64,000 nucleotides of DNA from an uncultured Lachnospiraceae bacterium (GCA_910577955.1 CAJTNC010000001.1:1-64000); one strand, 5' to 3'. Counted from the stretch's first letter, positions 42,675 through 52,053 are shown. Numbers and translations: made by a program. The notes: generated from the sequence alone by a model not told the origin.

Positions 42675-43738
42675 GCCTGCACCGCCTCCTTTGCTGCTGC
42701 CTTCTTAGCGGACAGTTTTTTGAAATAAGCTTTCACCGGTTCAGACTGGATCACAACGATCAGAATGACCACGATAGCTTTGAACACCGGCGCCTGAGCG
42801 GAAGATACGCCCAACGCATACAGTGTTGTTGTGATCGCCTGAATCGTGTAGGCGCCGATGATGGAACCCGCAAGATTGAACTTGCCGCCGCCCAGACTGT
42901 TGCCGCCCAACGCCACCGCAAGGATCGCGTCAAGCTCCATATTCAGACCGATATTGTTCGTATCCGCAGAGTAGATCCTGCAGGTTGCAACCAGACCGGA
43001 TATGCCCGCGCACAGACCGCAGATCACATAGCATAACAGGATGATCTTTGCAGAGTTAAAGCCGGAGATTCGGGATGCCTTTTTGTTGATACCCACACTC
43101 TGGATATAAGTGCCGAGCGCCGTCACTCTCAATACGATCGCCGCGATCGCCACGCAGACCGCCGCTATGATGATCGGCGTCGGGATGATACCGCAGTAAC
43201 CGCCGAAAAACTGGAAGGAAGGCACGCGCACATAAACGATATTGCTGTTGCAAAGAAGCAGCCCGATCGCCCTGCCCGCAGACCAGAGAATCAACGTGGC
43301 CACCATCGGCTGAATATTCATATACGCCACTAAAAATCCGTTAAACAGACCGCAGACACATGCGATTGCAATACCCGCAAGCATGCCGACCCAGAGCGGC
43401 ACATTGTACTCACTCACATTGGTCACGCCGTATCCCGCAAGCAGCATACAGCACAGGCCGCCTGACAGACTCATCACGGACCCCACCGAGATATCCGTAC
43501 CTGCGGAGGCCGATACGACAAGCGTCATACCGATGGCCAAAATCGCCACCTCGCTGCCGCGGTTCAACACATCGATCAGACGTCCGTACAAAATGCCGTT
43601 GTTAATACTGATCGTGAAGAAGCTGAACGGCGCATTACCCGTCGCGATATCGTAGATCACATTGATCATCATCACGAGAATCATACTGAAGATCGGCAAA
43701 AACAGCTTCATCTTCGTAATTTTTTTAATTTTATCCAT
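42671..43738 (-). CDS. ytfT: Sugar ABC transporter permease, YtfT type
   Basis: A 355-residue CUT2-class permease. The region after GRLIDVLNRGSEVAILAIG, the ADTNNIGLNMELDAILAVAL block and NSLGGGKFNLAGSIIGAY are close to Escherichia coli YtfT. In YtfT the substrate gate motif reads TGGIDLSVG; here it is SAGTDISVG, a small change next to the membrane. The charged tail (KKLSAKKAAAKEAVQA) is at the cytoplasmic end. Its stop overlaps the yjfF-type start, and its start touches the ATPase stop, so the three are translated together. Confidence 0.9.
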   Translation of the reverse strand: MDKIKKITKMKLFLPIFSMILVMMINVIYDIATGNAPFSFFTISINNGILYGRLIDVLNRGSEVAILAIGMTLVVSASAGTDISVGSVMSLSGGLCCMLLAGYGVTNVSEYNVPLWVGMLAGIAIACVCGLFNGFLVAYMNIQPMVATLILWSAGRAIGLLLCNSNIVYVRVPSFQFFGGYCGIIPTPIIIAAVCVAIAAIVLRVTALGTYIQSVGINKKASRISGFNSAKIILLCYVICGLCAGISGLVATCRIYSADTNNIGLNMELDAILAVALGGNSLGGGKFNLAGSIIGAYTIQAITTTLYALGVSSAQAPVFKAIVVILIVVIQSEPVKAYFKKLSAKKAAAKEAVQA

Positions 43739-45255
43739 TATTTGGCACCTCCCGCAATCGCTTTCATCACACCTTCCTGAGACAGTTCTTCCCCGCTGAT
43801 CTCACCGACTTTGGAGCCGTCCCTAAGGACTGCCATACGGTTGCAGGTTCTGAGCATTTCCTCAATCTCCGAAGAGATGAACATGACGCTCTTCCCTTCC
43901 TCCGCCAACTGAACCACCAGCTTTTGGATCTCTGTCTTTGTTCCGATATCAATACCGCGGGTAGGTTCGTCTAAGATCAGGAAATCCGGATCTGTCGCAA
44001 GCCATCTTGCCAGAATAGCTTTTTGCTGGTTGCCGCCGGAGAGCTGTTTGATCAACGTCTCTCTGCTTGCCGTCTTGATCTGCAGAAGTTCAATAAATTT
44101 ATCCGCTATCTCGATCTGCTTTGACATCGGGATCTTCTTAAAGATACCGAGCTTTGCCTGCATAGCGAGAATGATATTCTCACGCACGGACAGATCGCCG
44201 ATAATGCCCTCCGCCTTTCTGTCATCCGGCAAAAGTCCCATACCGAGATTCATGGCATCAATCGGATTTTTGATCGTCACTTCCTGTTCTTTTACTTTTA
44301 ACGTACCGGTCTGTGCCCTGTCCGCACCGTATATCACGCGCGCCAGTTCGCTTCGTCCGCTGCCGAGAAGTCCCGTCAGGCCGACCACTTCCCCTTTATG
44401 TATCTCAAGATCAAAGGGTTTGATCGTACCGGCATGACTCAATCCCTTCGCGTCGATCACCAGGGGTTCTCCCTCCTTATTGCCGCTGCTCTCGGGCTTG
44501 ATGCTAGCCAGATCGTCGAAATCCTTACCCATCATCGCCGCCACCAGTTTCACGCGGGGAAGTTCTTCAATGGTGTATTCCCCTACGAGCGTACCGTTTC
44601 TTAAAACAGTAATACCGTCGCAGACTTCATAAACCTGCTCCAAAAAATGGGTTACAAACACAATGCCGACGCCCTGCTTGCGCAGTCTTCTCATCATGCT
44701 GAAAAGTTTCGCCACCTCGTTATCGTCCAGCGAGGAGGTGGGTTCATCCAAAATCAAAACCTTACAGTCCATATCCACCGCGCGGGCGATCGCTATCATC
44801 TGCTGCAGCGCCAATGAATACTCTTCCAAATTCTGGGTTACATCGATGGGCAGGTCTAATTCTCTCATGAGCTTCGCCGCCATCTCGTTCATCTTTTTCC
44901 GGTTTACCGTGCCGATCTTTGTCATAGGCTCTCTGCCGATGAAAAGATTCTCCGCCACGGAAAGATTCGGACACAAATTTACCTCCTGATACACCGTAGA
45001 AATACCTTTTTTCTGCGCATCCATCGTATCCTTATTGACGATCGAACCTTCTATGCCGTCCAGATATATTTCTCCGGCTTCAAACTTATTTACCCCGGTA
45101 AGACATTTGATCAGTGTGGATTTTCCGGCTCCGTTCTCCCCCATGAGCGCACGGATCTCGCCCTTTTTCAGATTAAAATCCACATTTTCCAGCGCTTTTA
45201 CACCCGGGAATGTCATACAGATTCCTTTCATACTTAAAACAACATTATTTTCCAT
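43738..45255 (-). CDS. ytfR: Sugar ABC transporter ATPase (two nucleotide-binding domains), YtfR type
   Basis: A 505-residue fused ATPase, as in RbsA, MglA and YtfR. The first half has Walker A GENGAGKST, signature LALQQMIAIARA and Walker B KVLILDEPTSSLD. The second half has a degenerate Walker A (GLLGSGRSE), signature LSGGNQQKAILARWL and LILDEPTRGID, so as in other CUT2 ATPases only one of the two sites is expected to hydrolyse ATP well. The ATG at 45255 has GGAGG about 11 bases upstream. The gap of 141 bases after the binding-protein gene contains no strong terminator. Confidence 0.93.
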   Translation of the reverse strand: MENNVVLSMKGICMTFPGVKALENVDFNLKKGEIRALMGENGAGKSTLIKCLTGVNKFEAGEIYLDGIEGSIVNKDTMDAQKKGISTVYQEVNLCPNLSVAENLFIGREPMTKIGTVNRKKMNEMAAKLMRELDLPIDVTQNLEEYSLALQQMIAIARAVDMDCKVLILDEPTSSLDDNEVAKLFSMMRRLRKQGVGIVFVTHFLEQVYEVCDGITVLRNGTLVGEYTIEELPRVKLVAAMMGKDFDDLASIKPESSGNKEGEPLVIDAKGLSHAGTIKPFDLEIHKGEVVGLTGLLGSGRSELARVIYGADRAQTGTLKVKEQEVTIKNPIDAMNLGMGLLPDDRKAEGIIGDLSVRENIILAMQAKLGIFKKIPMSKQIEIADKFIELLQIKTASRETLIKQLSGGNQQKAILARWLATDPDFLILDEPTRGIDIGTKTEIQKLVVQLAEEGKSVMFISSEIEEMLRTCNRMAVLRDGSKVGEISGEELSQEGVMKAIAGGAK

Positions 45256-45396
45256 GCAGACGTCTCCTCCCAGAGTTTTCCGTTTTAAAGCGTAAAAGGG
45301 AGAAGCCCCAGTTGCCCCGGGATATTCTCCCCTTTTACAATCACTTTTCCCTGTCTTAAGCCGATACATTCCGTCGGCTTAAGATATTACCGCTTC

Positions 45397-46488
45397 TTAG
45401 TAAGCACGGCCATCCAGAACTTCCTGACTCATGGTTACTGCATACTGGCTCTCGATGCCGGGTGCTACAAACGCCTGATCCTCAACCAGTGTCCACTTGT
45501 CAACAGTCTCTCCGGCTTCCAGTTTCTTGATAACTTCTTCAGCAAAACCTGCCTGCAGAGGGTTACACTCTACGTTACATGTGATCTTGCCGTCCAGTGT
45601 GTACTGAAGTCCGTCGTGTGTAGCGTCGAAGGAGATGATAATCACATCGCCGTCAACACCGTATGTAATGCCTGCTGCATCCATTGCGTCCATTGCGCCG
45701 TATGCTTCGTTATCGTTCTGGCATACAACTACGTTGAAATCTTTGTAGGATTTAATGAAAGATTCCATAACTTCCTGACCGCCTGCCTGTGTAAAGTCAC
45801 CGGACTGGGAATCAAGAACTTTCCAGTTGGAGTTCTTTTCTACGATGTTGTTAAAGCCTTCTGTACGTCCCAGTGTTGCAGATGCGCCAACAGAACCTTC
45901 GATTACAAGGATGTTTGCATCTTCGCCGTTTAAGTACTCAGCAAGCCAGTTACCTGCAGCTTCGCCTTCAAAAACCATGTCGCAGCCGAGAGCTGTTGTG
46001 TACAGAGTGTCAGCAGCGTCAACCGCACGGTCAACGATAAGTACCGGAATACCTGCATCCTGTGCTTCCTGAAGAACGGTATCCCAACCTGCGGACTGGA
46101 TCGGAGCAAGGCAGATGTAGTCAACTTCCTGCTGAATGAAACCACGAACTGTTTCGATCTGAACGTTATGGTCGTTGTCACAGTCTACGAAAGATAACTC
46201 ATAACCGTTTTCTGCACTGAAAGTATCCTGATAGTTCTTTGTGTTAGCTGCACGCCAGTCAGATTCATGTCCAACCTGTGCGAAACCTACACTGATGAGC
46301 GCGCCGTCTTCTGCAGGCGCTACTTCTTCTGCAGGAGCCTCTTCCTCTGCAGGAGCCTCTTCTGCCGGTGCTTCTGTCTCTTCCTCAGCGGGTGCTGCCG
46401 CCGGAGCGTCTGCCGCTGTGTTTCCGCATGCTACTAAGCTGGAAACTGCCATTACTGTTACTAATAATAACGCAAGTTTTTTCTTCAT
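45397..46488 (-). CDS. ytfQ: Sugar-binding lipoprotein of the ABC transporter, YtfQ type
   Basis: A 363-residue periplasmic-binding-protein type 1 lipoprotein. The signal ends in a lipobox (SSLVACGN, lipid on Cys21), then about 38 residues rich in Ala, Glu and Pro (EEAPAEEEAPAEE) form a spacer through the wall. The folded part is close to Escherichia coli YtfQ, which binds galactofuranose: VGFAQVGHESDWRAANTK, APIQSAGWDTVLQEAQDAGI, DSQSGDFTQAGGQEVMESF, SFDATHDGL. The ligand here may be the same or another pentose/hexose furanose. It is the first gene of the operon, with a promoter at 46593-46621 and AGGAGG-like GGGAGGAAAG upstream. Confidence 0.92.
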   Translation of the reverse strand: MKKKLALLLVTVMAVSSLVACGNTAADAPAAAPAEEETEAPAEEAPAEEEAPAEEVAPAEDGALISVGFAQVGHESDWRAANTKNYQDTFSAENGYELSFVDCDNDHNVQIETVRGFIQQEVDYICLAPIQSAGWDTVLQEAQDAGIPVLIVDRAVDAADTLYTTALGCDMVFEGEAAGNWLAEYLNGEDANILVIEGSVGASATLGRTEGFNNIVEKNSNWKVLDSQSGDFTQAGGQEVMESFIKSYKDFNVVVCQNDNEAYGAMDAMDAAGITYGVDGDVIIISFDATHDGLQYTLDGKITCNVECNPLQAGFAEEVIKKLEAGETVDKWTLVEDQAFVAPGIESQYAVTMSQEVLDGRAY

Positions 46489-46592
46489 TTTCTTTCCTCC
46501 CTAATGAATTATTTTTTTTGCGCCGGGTCTTATTTTGTCCCCGTACCCTTACTTTAATGGATTTGTTTTTCACGAGCAATCACTTTTTGTGC

Positions 46593-46621
46593 ATTTTACA
46601 CGATTTCGTACATCTAAACAA
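46593..46621 (-). promoter_or_regulatory. Promoter of the sugar ABC transporter operon
   Basis: On the minus strand TTGTTT (46616-46621), 17 bases and TAAAAT (46593-46598). The -35 is weak, which suits a promoter that needs an activator. Direct repeats lie at once upstream. Confidence 0.6.
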
Positions 46622-46662
46622 TACAAATATTTGTCTATTATTCCTTATTTAAATACAAATAT
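46621..46662 (-). promoter_or_regulatory. Paired direct repeats upstream of the transporter promoter
   Basis: ATACAAATAT occurs at 46621-46630 and 46653-46662, 32 bases apart, or about three helix turns. Both copies lie behind the -35 box of the transporter promoter. AraC-type regulators bind direct repeats in such positions. The response regulator at 48013 is the obvious candidate. Confidence 0.5.
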
Positions 46663-46925
46663 GGTTGACTTAGTTTGTTTTTTTAAGATTTTGTATGATT
46701 TTTTAAGATTTTCCTGAAATTTTGACACTATTTCCCGCAAAATACTTTTATAAAGTATATGCCAATTTGCCCAAAATACAGAACCGGCACACATAAATTT
46801 TGAATTTTTTACTATGCCAGACGATCAAATATAAATGATTTTTACCTTATATTGCTTGCTTTTATCAAATATGTTATTTTAGTATTAGAATTTTTCATAA
46901 ATTTTTTTACAAGAGGAAACCCGAT

Positions 46926-48008
46926 ATGTCTGCGAAATATGTAAAACTGGCGGAATTGCTCAAAAATCAGATAGAAGAAAACGGTGGAAACATTTTTAAA
47001 CTTCCCACGGAGAATGCTCTTTGTAAAAAATACTGTGTCAGCCGCCAGACCGTGAGAAAAGCTCTTTCCGTACTGGAAAACGAGCGCCTGATCGAAAAGC
47101 GTCAGGGCAGCGGCTCCTACACCACCGGCCGCTTTGGCCGGACAGAACGGGATACCGTTGCCATTTTAGTCTGTTCCGACAGCGAGTATATCTATCCGGA
47201 ACTCCTCGCGGATCTGCGCAGTGCACTGCAGGAACAGGGGTTCTCTTCCACGGTTTATGTGACGGAAAATCAGTTCTCCAAGGAGAGGGAGATTTTAAGC
47301 TACCTGCTCAATCACCCTGTCCGCGGCATTTTGAGCGAGGGCTGCAAGACTGCTTTCCCGACGCCGAACCACGATCTCTATTACCGGTTGTCAAAAGAGG
47401 GGACATCCATTCTGTTTTTTCACGGATCGTATCAGAATCTGCCTGATTTTCCTTCCCTAAAAGACGATAACTTCGAAGGCGGGTATTATCTCGGAAAATA
47501 TCTGCTTTCTTTAGGTCATGAAAAAACAGCCGCCGTCATAAAATCAGATGATATACAGGGATTAGAACGATGCCATGGCTTTCTATCCGCTCTGCGGGAT
47601 GAAAACGTGCCTTTTCCCGAAAAAAATATCTGCTATTTTGATTCCGTCAAGCTTAACGCTCTTCAGAAAAAACAGGATACGGGTTTTCTTACGGATTTCA
47701 TCGGAAAACAGTTGGACGGTGCAACGGCCGTCCTGTGCTATAATGATGAAATTGCGTACTGGCTGATCAAGGAATTGATCTATAAAAATCTGCGGATTCC
47801 CGAAGATGTCAGCGTAGTCTGTTTTGACAATTCCTATCTCAGCGAGCTTTCAGCTATACAGCTCACTGCCCTGTCCCACAAGAAGCAGGAAATGGGGCAG
47901 ACCGCCGCGGAAATGCTTTTAAAGCTGATGAAAGGCTCCCCTGTCTCTCCCAAAAAGCTGTCTTGGCATTTGATTTGCAGACAAAGCTGCAAGGCGCGGC
48001 GACCGTGA
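46926..48008 (+). CDS. GntR/LacI hybrid sugar repressor (AraR-like)
   Basis: A 360-residue regulator. Residues 1-70 are a GntR winged helix (KLPTENALCKKYCVSRQTVRK, LIEKRQGSGSY) and the rest is a LacI-type sugar-binding domain (TVAILVCSDSEYIYPELLAD, KDDNFEGGYYLGKYLLSLGH, VSVVCFDNSYLSELSAIQLT). This domain order is that of Bacillus AraR, which is released from DNA by L-arabinose. It is divergent from the transporter operon, across a 437-base gap with an ACAAATATTTGT palindrome, and so probably represses it. The ATG at 46926 has AGAGG about 10 bases upstream. The effector may be the transported sugar or its product. Confidence 0.88.
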   Translation: MSAKYVKLAELLKNQIEENGGNIFKLPTENALCKKYCVSRQTVRKALSVLENERLIEKRQGSGSYTTGRFGRTERDTVAILVCSDSEYIYPELLADLRSALQEQGFSSTVYVTENQFSKEREILSYLLNHPVRGILSEGCKTAFPTPNHDLYYRLSKEGTSILFFHGSYQNLPDFPSLKDDNFEGGYYLGKYLLSLGHEKTAAVIKSDDIQGLERCHGFLSALRDENVPFPEKNICYFDSVKLNALQKKQDTGFLTDFIGKQLDGATAVLCYNDEIAYWLIKELIYKNLRIPEDVSVVCFDNSYLSELSAIQLTALSHKKQEMGQTAAEMLLKLMKGSPVSPKKLSWHLICRQSCKARRP

Positions 48009-48012
48009 CCGC

Positions 48013-49320
48013 CTACTTTCCGTTCCTGTATTCCCTCGGTGTGCATCCCACGCTCTTTTTAAAGACAAAGCTGAAATAGTGAGCGTCTTTATAACCGCAT
48101 TCCGCGGCGATCTCACCGGAGTGCTTTTCTGTCTGCCGCAGCAATTGTTTTGCTTTCTCCATGCGTTTATCTGTTACATACTCAATGAATGTCATACCCA
48201 TTTCCTGACTGAACACACTGCTGAAATAATTTGCGCTGACCCCCGTCACCCCGGCCACGCTGTTTAGGGATAAAGATTCTTCGCTGAAATTTTCCTCGAT
48301 ATATTCCAAACCTTTTTTCAGGATCCGTCTGCCCTGATTTTCACTTTCCGCCGCCTCCGGGACTTTCGTGTTTTTTCCTGACGACAGACTCTCCATGACC
48401 TGCTGTGTCAAAATATGCTGTCCCGGATCTAAAAAACGGTGTGCCAGTATCTGGTTCACTTTTGTATAACACTCCGGCAGCATGGAAAGTCTCTCCACCG
48501 GCTCGCCTGCTGCCACATACCATTCTATTTCGCTTTCTGCCTCCGTGCAGATCTTTTCGATATAACCGGTGCAGCGTTCCGTCATCTCCGGTATCTGCTC
48601 GGCCTCCCCCTTTATCAAAATACCGAACATATTGATATTCCAGCGAAATACGAGATACTCCGGAAAACGCATAAAGTATCGGAGAAGCGCTTCCTTCGCC
48701 TTTTCAATGCTTCTGTGTTCGTTTCTTCCAAATTCCGGATTCTGCCGTTTTATCTGTATATGCAGCAGCACAAGGTTGTAACCGGGGCCATTTAAATCAA
48801 GAGAAAGTTTTGCCGCCTCTTCATAAATTTGCTGTACGGACAAAACCCCCCCGAATACTTTTTCCAAAAATTTTCTGCGGGAGTAATCTTCATACTCTTT
48901 CATCTCACTCTGAAAAGCTTCAAGATAATTCTTCTGTTCCCGCTCGCTCTCAATCTTTTCCCTAAGTTCCAAAAGCACCTTCCGCAGACCGCTTCTCGTA
49001 ATGGGCTTTAACAGATACTGTTCCACTCCCACGCGGATCGCTCTCTGGGCATACTCGAATTCATCATAACCGCTGATGATAATGATTTTGATATCCGGTA
49101 TCTCTTGGGTCACGATCTGGCTGAGCGCCAGTCCGTCCATAAACGGCATTTTGATATCCGTGATCAATACGTCCGGCTTTATCTTGCGGATCATCGGCAG
49201 CGCCACTTCTCCGTCGCTTGCCTCCCCCATGAACTGATAGCCGTATTCCCGCCACGGAATATTGTTTTTGAGGCCTTCTCTGACGATGCTTTCATCCTCT
49301 ACCAAAAATATTTTTAACAT
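48013..49320 (-). CDS. AraC-type response regulator of the sugar sensor operon (YesN-like)
   Basis: A 435-residue response regulator. The receiver domain (1-120) has the phosphoacceptor Asp in KPDVLITDIKMPFMDG and the Lys in YLLKPITRSGL. A linker of about 200 residues follows, and the C-terminal 100 residues are two AraC helix-turn-helix motifs (LSLNSVAGVTGVSANYFSSVF, SGEIAAECGYKDAHYFSFVF). The ATG at 49320 has GGAGGGG about 8 bases upstream. It is the last gene of the operon with the histidine kinase and the anchored binding protein, 17 bases after the latter. Likely target: the transporter operon upstream of 46488. It ends 4 bases from the convergent repressor gene. Confidence 0.92.
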   Translation of the reverse strand: MLKIFLVEDESIVREGLKNNIPWREYGYQFMGEASDGEVALPMIRKIKPDVLITDIKMPFMDGLALSQIVTQEIPDIKIIIISGYDEFEYAQRAIRVGVEQYLLKPITRSGLRKVLLELREKIESEREQKNYLEAFQSEMKEYEDYSRRKFLEKVFGGVLSVQQIYEEAAKLSLDLNGPGYNLVLLHIQIKRQNPEFGRNEHRSIEKAKEALLRYFMRFPEYLVFRWNINMFGILIKGEAEQIPEMTERCTGYIEKICTEAESEIEWYVAAGEPVERLSMLPECYTKVNQILAHRFLDPGQHILTQQVMESLSSGKNTKVPEAAESENQGRRILKKGLEYIEENFSEESLSLNSVAGVTGVSANYFSSVFSQEMGMTFIEYVTDKRMEKAKQLLRQTEKHSGEIAAECGYKDAHYFSFVFKKSVGCTPREYRNGK

Positions 49321-49337
49321 CCCCGCCCCTCCTGTAC

Positions 49338-50381
49338 TCAATAGGTTCTGCTGTCCAGAAATTCTTTTACATTATCTTTCGTAAATACATTTTCTTCCAC
49401 GATATAGCTTTTTTCCACCGGCTCCCCGCTTTCCAGTTTTCGGATGATCTCATCGATATAAGCGCCCTGTTTCGGATTGCACTCTATATCCACATTGATC
49501 TGCCCGTTATTTACCATTTCCAGCGCATCGCGGGTGGCGTCAAAGGAAATAACTTTCACTTTTCCGTTCTCTCCAAAGCTAACCCCGGCTTCCCGCATTG
49601 CCTCAATGGCCCCCATTGTCATATCGTCATTCTGGGACACAAGCACATTTATGCTTGGGTAGCGCTGCAGCATCTCCCGCATCGCTTCTTTTCCCTTTGC
49701 TGCCGTAAAATCTCCTGTCATCGACTCCAAAATATACCAGTTATCATGCAGGGCCGCGATCTCCTCAAACCCTTCCGTCCTGCCTAACGCCGCCGTCGAA
49801 CCGGGTGTTCCCTGCAGCACCACAATATTGATCTCCTCCGATGCTCTGTTTTTTTTCCGCAGGTACCGCTCTAACCATCTCCCGGCCTTTTTCCCTTCTT
49901 CCCTCGCATCTGTACCTATCCATGTGGTGTAGAGAGAATCGTCTTTCACATCCACCATACGGTCTATAATGATCACCGGAATATCAGCGTCTTTCGCCTC
50001 CTGCAGTACCGTTTCCCAGCCCGTTTCCACCACCGGCGCAAAAACAATATAGTCCGCCCGCTGGGAAATAAATCCGCGGATCGCCTTGATCTGATTTTCC
50101 TGCATCTGTCTTGCATTATTGAAGATTAAGAAATATCCCGCGTCCTTTGTCAGCGCCTCCTGAATGGACAGCGTATGAGCTGTCCTCCACCCCGACTCGC
50201 TGCCAAGCTGGGAAACTCCCACCACGATCAGATCCTCCGACTCGGAGGGCGCCTGTTCCACCTCGATTCCCCGAAAAAGCTCCGGACCGACAAAAAGAAA
50301 AGGTATAATGCAAAGCAGCACGATAAAAACCCCTACATGTCCGAATATCAATTCTTTACATTTTTCCACTGCTTTCTTCAT
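49338..50381 (-). CDS. Membrane-anchored sugar-binding protein of the sensor operon (YtfQ-like)
   Basis: A 347-residue type 1 periplasmic-binding protein with an uncleaved N-terminal helix (residues about 14-33) instead of a lipobox. The binding domain is clearly a paralogue of the transporter binding protein at 45397: VGVSQLGSESGWRTAHTLS, APVVETGWETVLQEAKDADI, SMTGDFTAAKGKEAMREML, SFDATRDAL. In Clostridium beijerinckii XylFII is a membrane sugar-binding protein that passes the xylose signal to the kinase LytS; this gene is placed in the same way between kinase and regulator genes. It overlaps the kinase stop by 4 bases. Role as detector and not transporter is inferred from anchor and context. 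Confidence 0.88.
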   Translation of the reverse strand: MKKAVEKCKELIFGHVGVFIVLLCIIPFLFVGPELFRGIEVEQAPSESEDLIVVGVSQLGSESGWRTAHTLSIQEALTKDAGYFLIFNNARQMQENQIKAIRGFISQRADYIVFAPVVETGWETVLQEAKDADIPVIIIDRMVDVKDDSLYTTWIGTDAREEGKKAGRWLERYLRKKNRASEEINIVVLQGTPGSTAALGRTEGFEEIAALHDNWYILESMTGDFTAAKGKEAMREMLQRYPSINVLVSQNDDMTMGAIEAMREAGVSFGENGKVKVISFDATRDALEMVNNGQINVDIECNPKQGAYIDEIIRKLESGEPVEKSYIVEENVFTKDNVKEFLDSRTY

Positions 50382-51937
50382 ACAAAGTCCTCTTTTTCGG
50401 CCGACTGCCTATCTTCCCGCCCGGTTTCTCCCGTCATCTTTTCACAGAGTTCTATTGCAGGAATCATTACGCTTACTTTTGTGCCGCGCCCCTTTTCCGA
50501 TTCTATCGTCATACCGTATTCCATGCCGAAATTCATCCGAATCCGCTCATTTACATTGGCAAGCCCAAAGCCTTTTTCCGTCTCCTTGCAGGGCCTGCCG
50601 ATCTCCGCCTGCAGGCGCCTCACCTCTTCTTCGCCCATGCCTACGCCGTTGTCCTCCACAGTAAGCAAGATCCTGTCAGCCTGCGTTCCGTCCCCGGTTT
50701 CCACTTTTCCCGTGACCCAGATCTTCCCCTTCGCCCGTTTATACTTGATACCGTGATAAAGAGAGTTTTCCACAAGGGGCTGCAGCGTCAGCTTTAATAT
50801 CCTATACCGGTATAACGCCGGATCTATTTTGATCTCATAATCCAAAATGTCCTGATAACGAGCCTGCTGTATTTCCAGATAACCGCGGATATGCTGTTCC
50901 TCCTCCCTGATCGTAATGTACTCTTTCCCTCTGCTGAGCACCAATCGGAAAAATTCAGACAACGCCACCACCATGTCCACCGCCTTCTCCGGATCATTTC
51001 CCTCGATCAGCCAAACAATGGTATCAAGTGTATTATACAGAAAATGAGGATTGATCTGCTCCTGCAAAAGCCGCAGTTCCGCATACCGCATCTTGCGCTC
51101 ATCCTCCTTGATCTGATGCACCATGACTTCCAGATTTTCCGACATATCGTTTACGCTTTCCGACAATACCTCCAGCTCATCCTGCGTCTGCATCCTTGCC
51201 CGCGCGGAAAAATTTCCTTTGGCAATCTGGCTGGTGATCCGGCACAATTCCTGTATCGGTTTTGTGATGCTGTTCAAAATGGCGCTGGTAATCAATATCA
51301 CCGTAATAATAATGCCTGCCCCGACTAAAATACTGATCAAGATCACATGTTCCACTTCGGCGTTCAGCTGTACTTTCAGTTGTTCGATACTTTTAGTCTG
51401 ATAATAAATATAATACTGGATGTCATCCTGAATCAGCTCCGTCAAAATATAGATATCATTGTACAGCATGTCTATATTCTTTTCATACTGGCCGTCTGCC
51501 GCCTGATTTTCCCGAATATCATCCACTCTGTCCTCCAGTGTGTCGAGATTTCGCAAAAGGCTCTGCAGCCACACTCCGCTCTCCCTCTCCGTCGTCATTC
51601 CAAGCAGATTATTTCCCTCTTTTCTGAGTTCGTCAAGCAGCGTATAGGGATTTTTTAATGTCCCGTCCTCGTCGATCGTATCGAAAGTAACGTTGCTGAC
51701 CACCAGTTTATAGAGACTCTCATCCATCTCTTCCTTGAAGTTCATATTATAACTGTTCGCCAGCGTCATACTGCTGACGATCTGGTCGTAAGCGCGGCTG
51801 TAATTGATCAAAGACACCATCAGATATATCGCCACGTAGAGGACCGGTACCATCGCCACCAGCACAAGCACGATCAGTTTATTTTTCAGAGGATATTTTA
51901 TTTTCTCATCCGCCATGATATGTTCTGTTTCCCCCAT
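50378..51937 (-). CDS. Sensor histidine kinase of the sugar sensor operon (YesM/LytS-like)
   Basis: A 519-residue histidine kinase. Two membrane helices (about 20-45 and 200-225) enclose a 150-residue helical outer domain with no sugar-binding fold, then HAMP (ITKPIQELCRITSQIAKGNF), the His-kinase box LLQEQINPHFLYNTLDTIVW and the ATPase domain (LTVEDNGVGMGEEEV, GFGLANVNERIRMNFG). The lack of a binding fold fits a kinase that gets its signal from a separate binding protein, whose gene overlaps its stop. The ATG at 51937 has GGAAG 5 bases upstream; another at 51916 is possible. A promoter is at 51965-51993. Confidence 0.92.
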   Translation of the reverse strand: MGETEHIMADEKIKYPLKNKLIVLVLVAMVPVLYVAIYLMVSLINYSRAYDQIVSSMTLANSYNMNFKEEMDESLYKLVVSNVTFDTIDEDGTLKNPYTLLDELRKEGNNLLGMTTERESGVWLQSLLRNLDTLEDRVDDIRENQAADGQYEKNIDMLYNDIYILTELIQDDIQYYIYYQTKSIEQLKVQLNAEVEHVILISILVGAGIIITVILITSAILNSITKPIQELCRITSQIAKGNFSARARMQTQDELEVLSESVNDMSENLEVMVHQIKEDERKMRYAELRLLQEQINPHFLYNTLDTIVWLIEGNDPEKAVDMVVALSEFFRLVLSRGKEYITIREEEQHIRGYLEIQQARYQDILDYEIKIDPALYRYRILKLTLQPLVENSLYHGIKYKRAKGKIWVTGKVETGDGTQADRILLTVEDNGVGMGEEEVRRLQAEIGRPCKETEKGFGLANVNERIRMNFGMEYGMTIESEKGRGTKVSVMIPAIELCEKMTGETGREDRQSAEKEDFV

Positions 51938-51964
51938 AATGCTTCCGAAGCTTATTCTAATCTT

Positions 51965-51993
51965 ACTCTAACCATTCCGGCTCTTCTTGTCAA
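51965..51993 (-). promoter_or_regulatory. Promoter of the sugar sensor operon
   Basis: On the minus strand TTGACA (51988-51993), 17 bases and TAGAGT (51965-51970), about 20 bases before the ATG at 51937. The short leader supports that start. Confidence 0.65.
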
Positions 51994-52053
51994 TCGGCAG
52001 CCCCCTCCAACTCCCGCTTTTTTAGTCTTTTAAGTATTTTTAAGCATAAAAAA

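Larger units (their letters stand above)
46489..46925. other. 437-bp regulatory gap between divergent transporter and regulator genes
   Basis: Strongly AT-rich and without a gene. It holds the transporter promoter (46593-46621) and two copies of ATACAAATAT (46621-46630 and 46653-46662). The first copy is part of the palindrome ACAAATATTTGT (46623-46634). For the plus-strand regulator gene I see a possible TTGCTT (46856-46861) with TAGTAT 18 bases on (46880-46885), a weak promoter. Confidence 0.6.
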
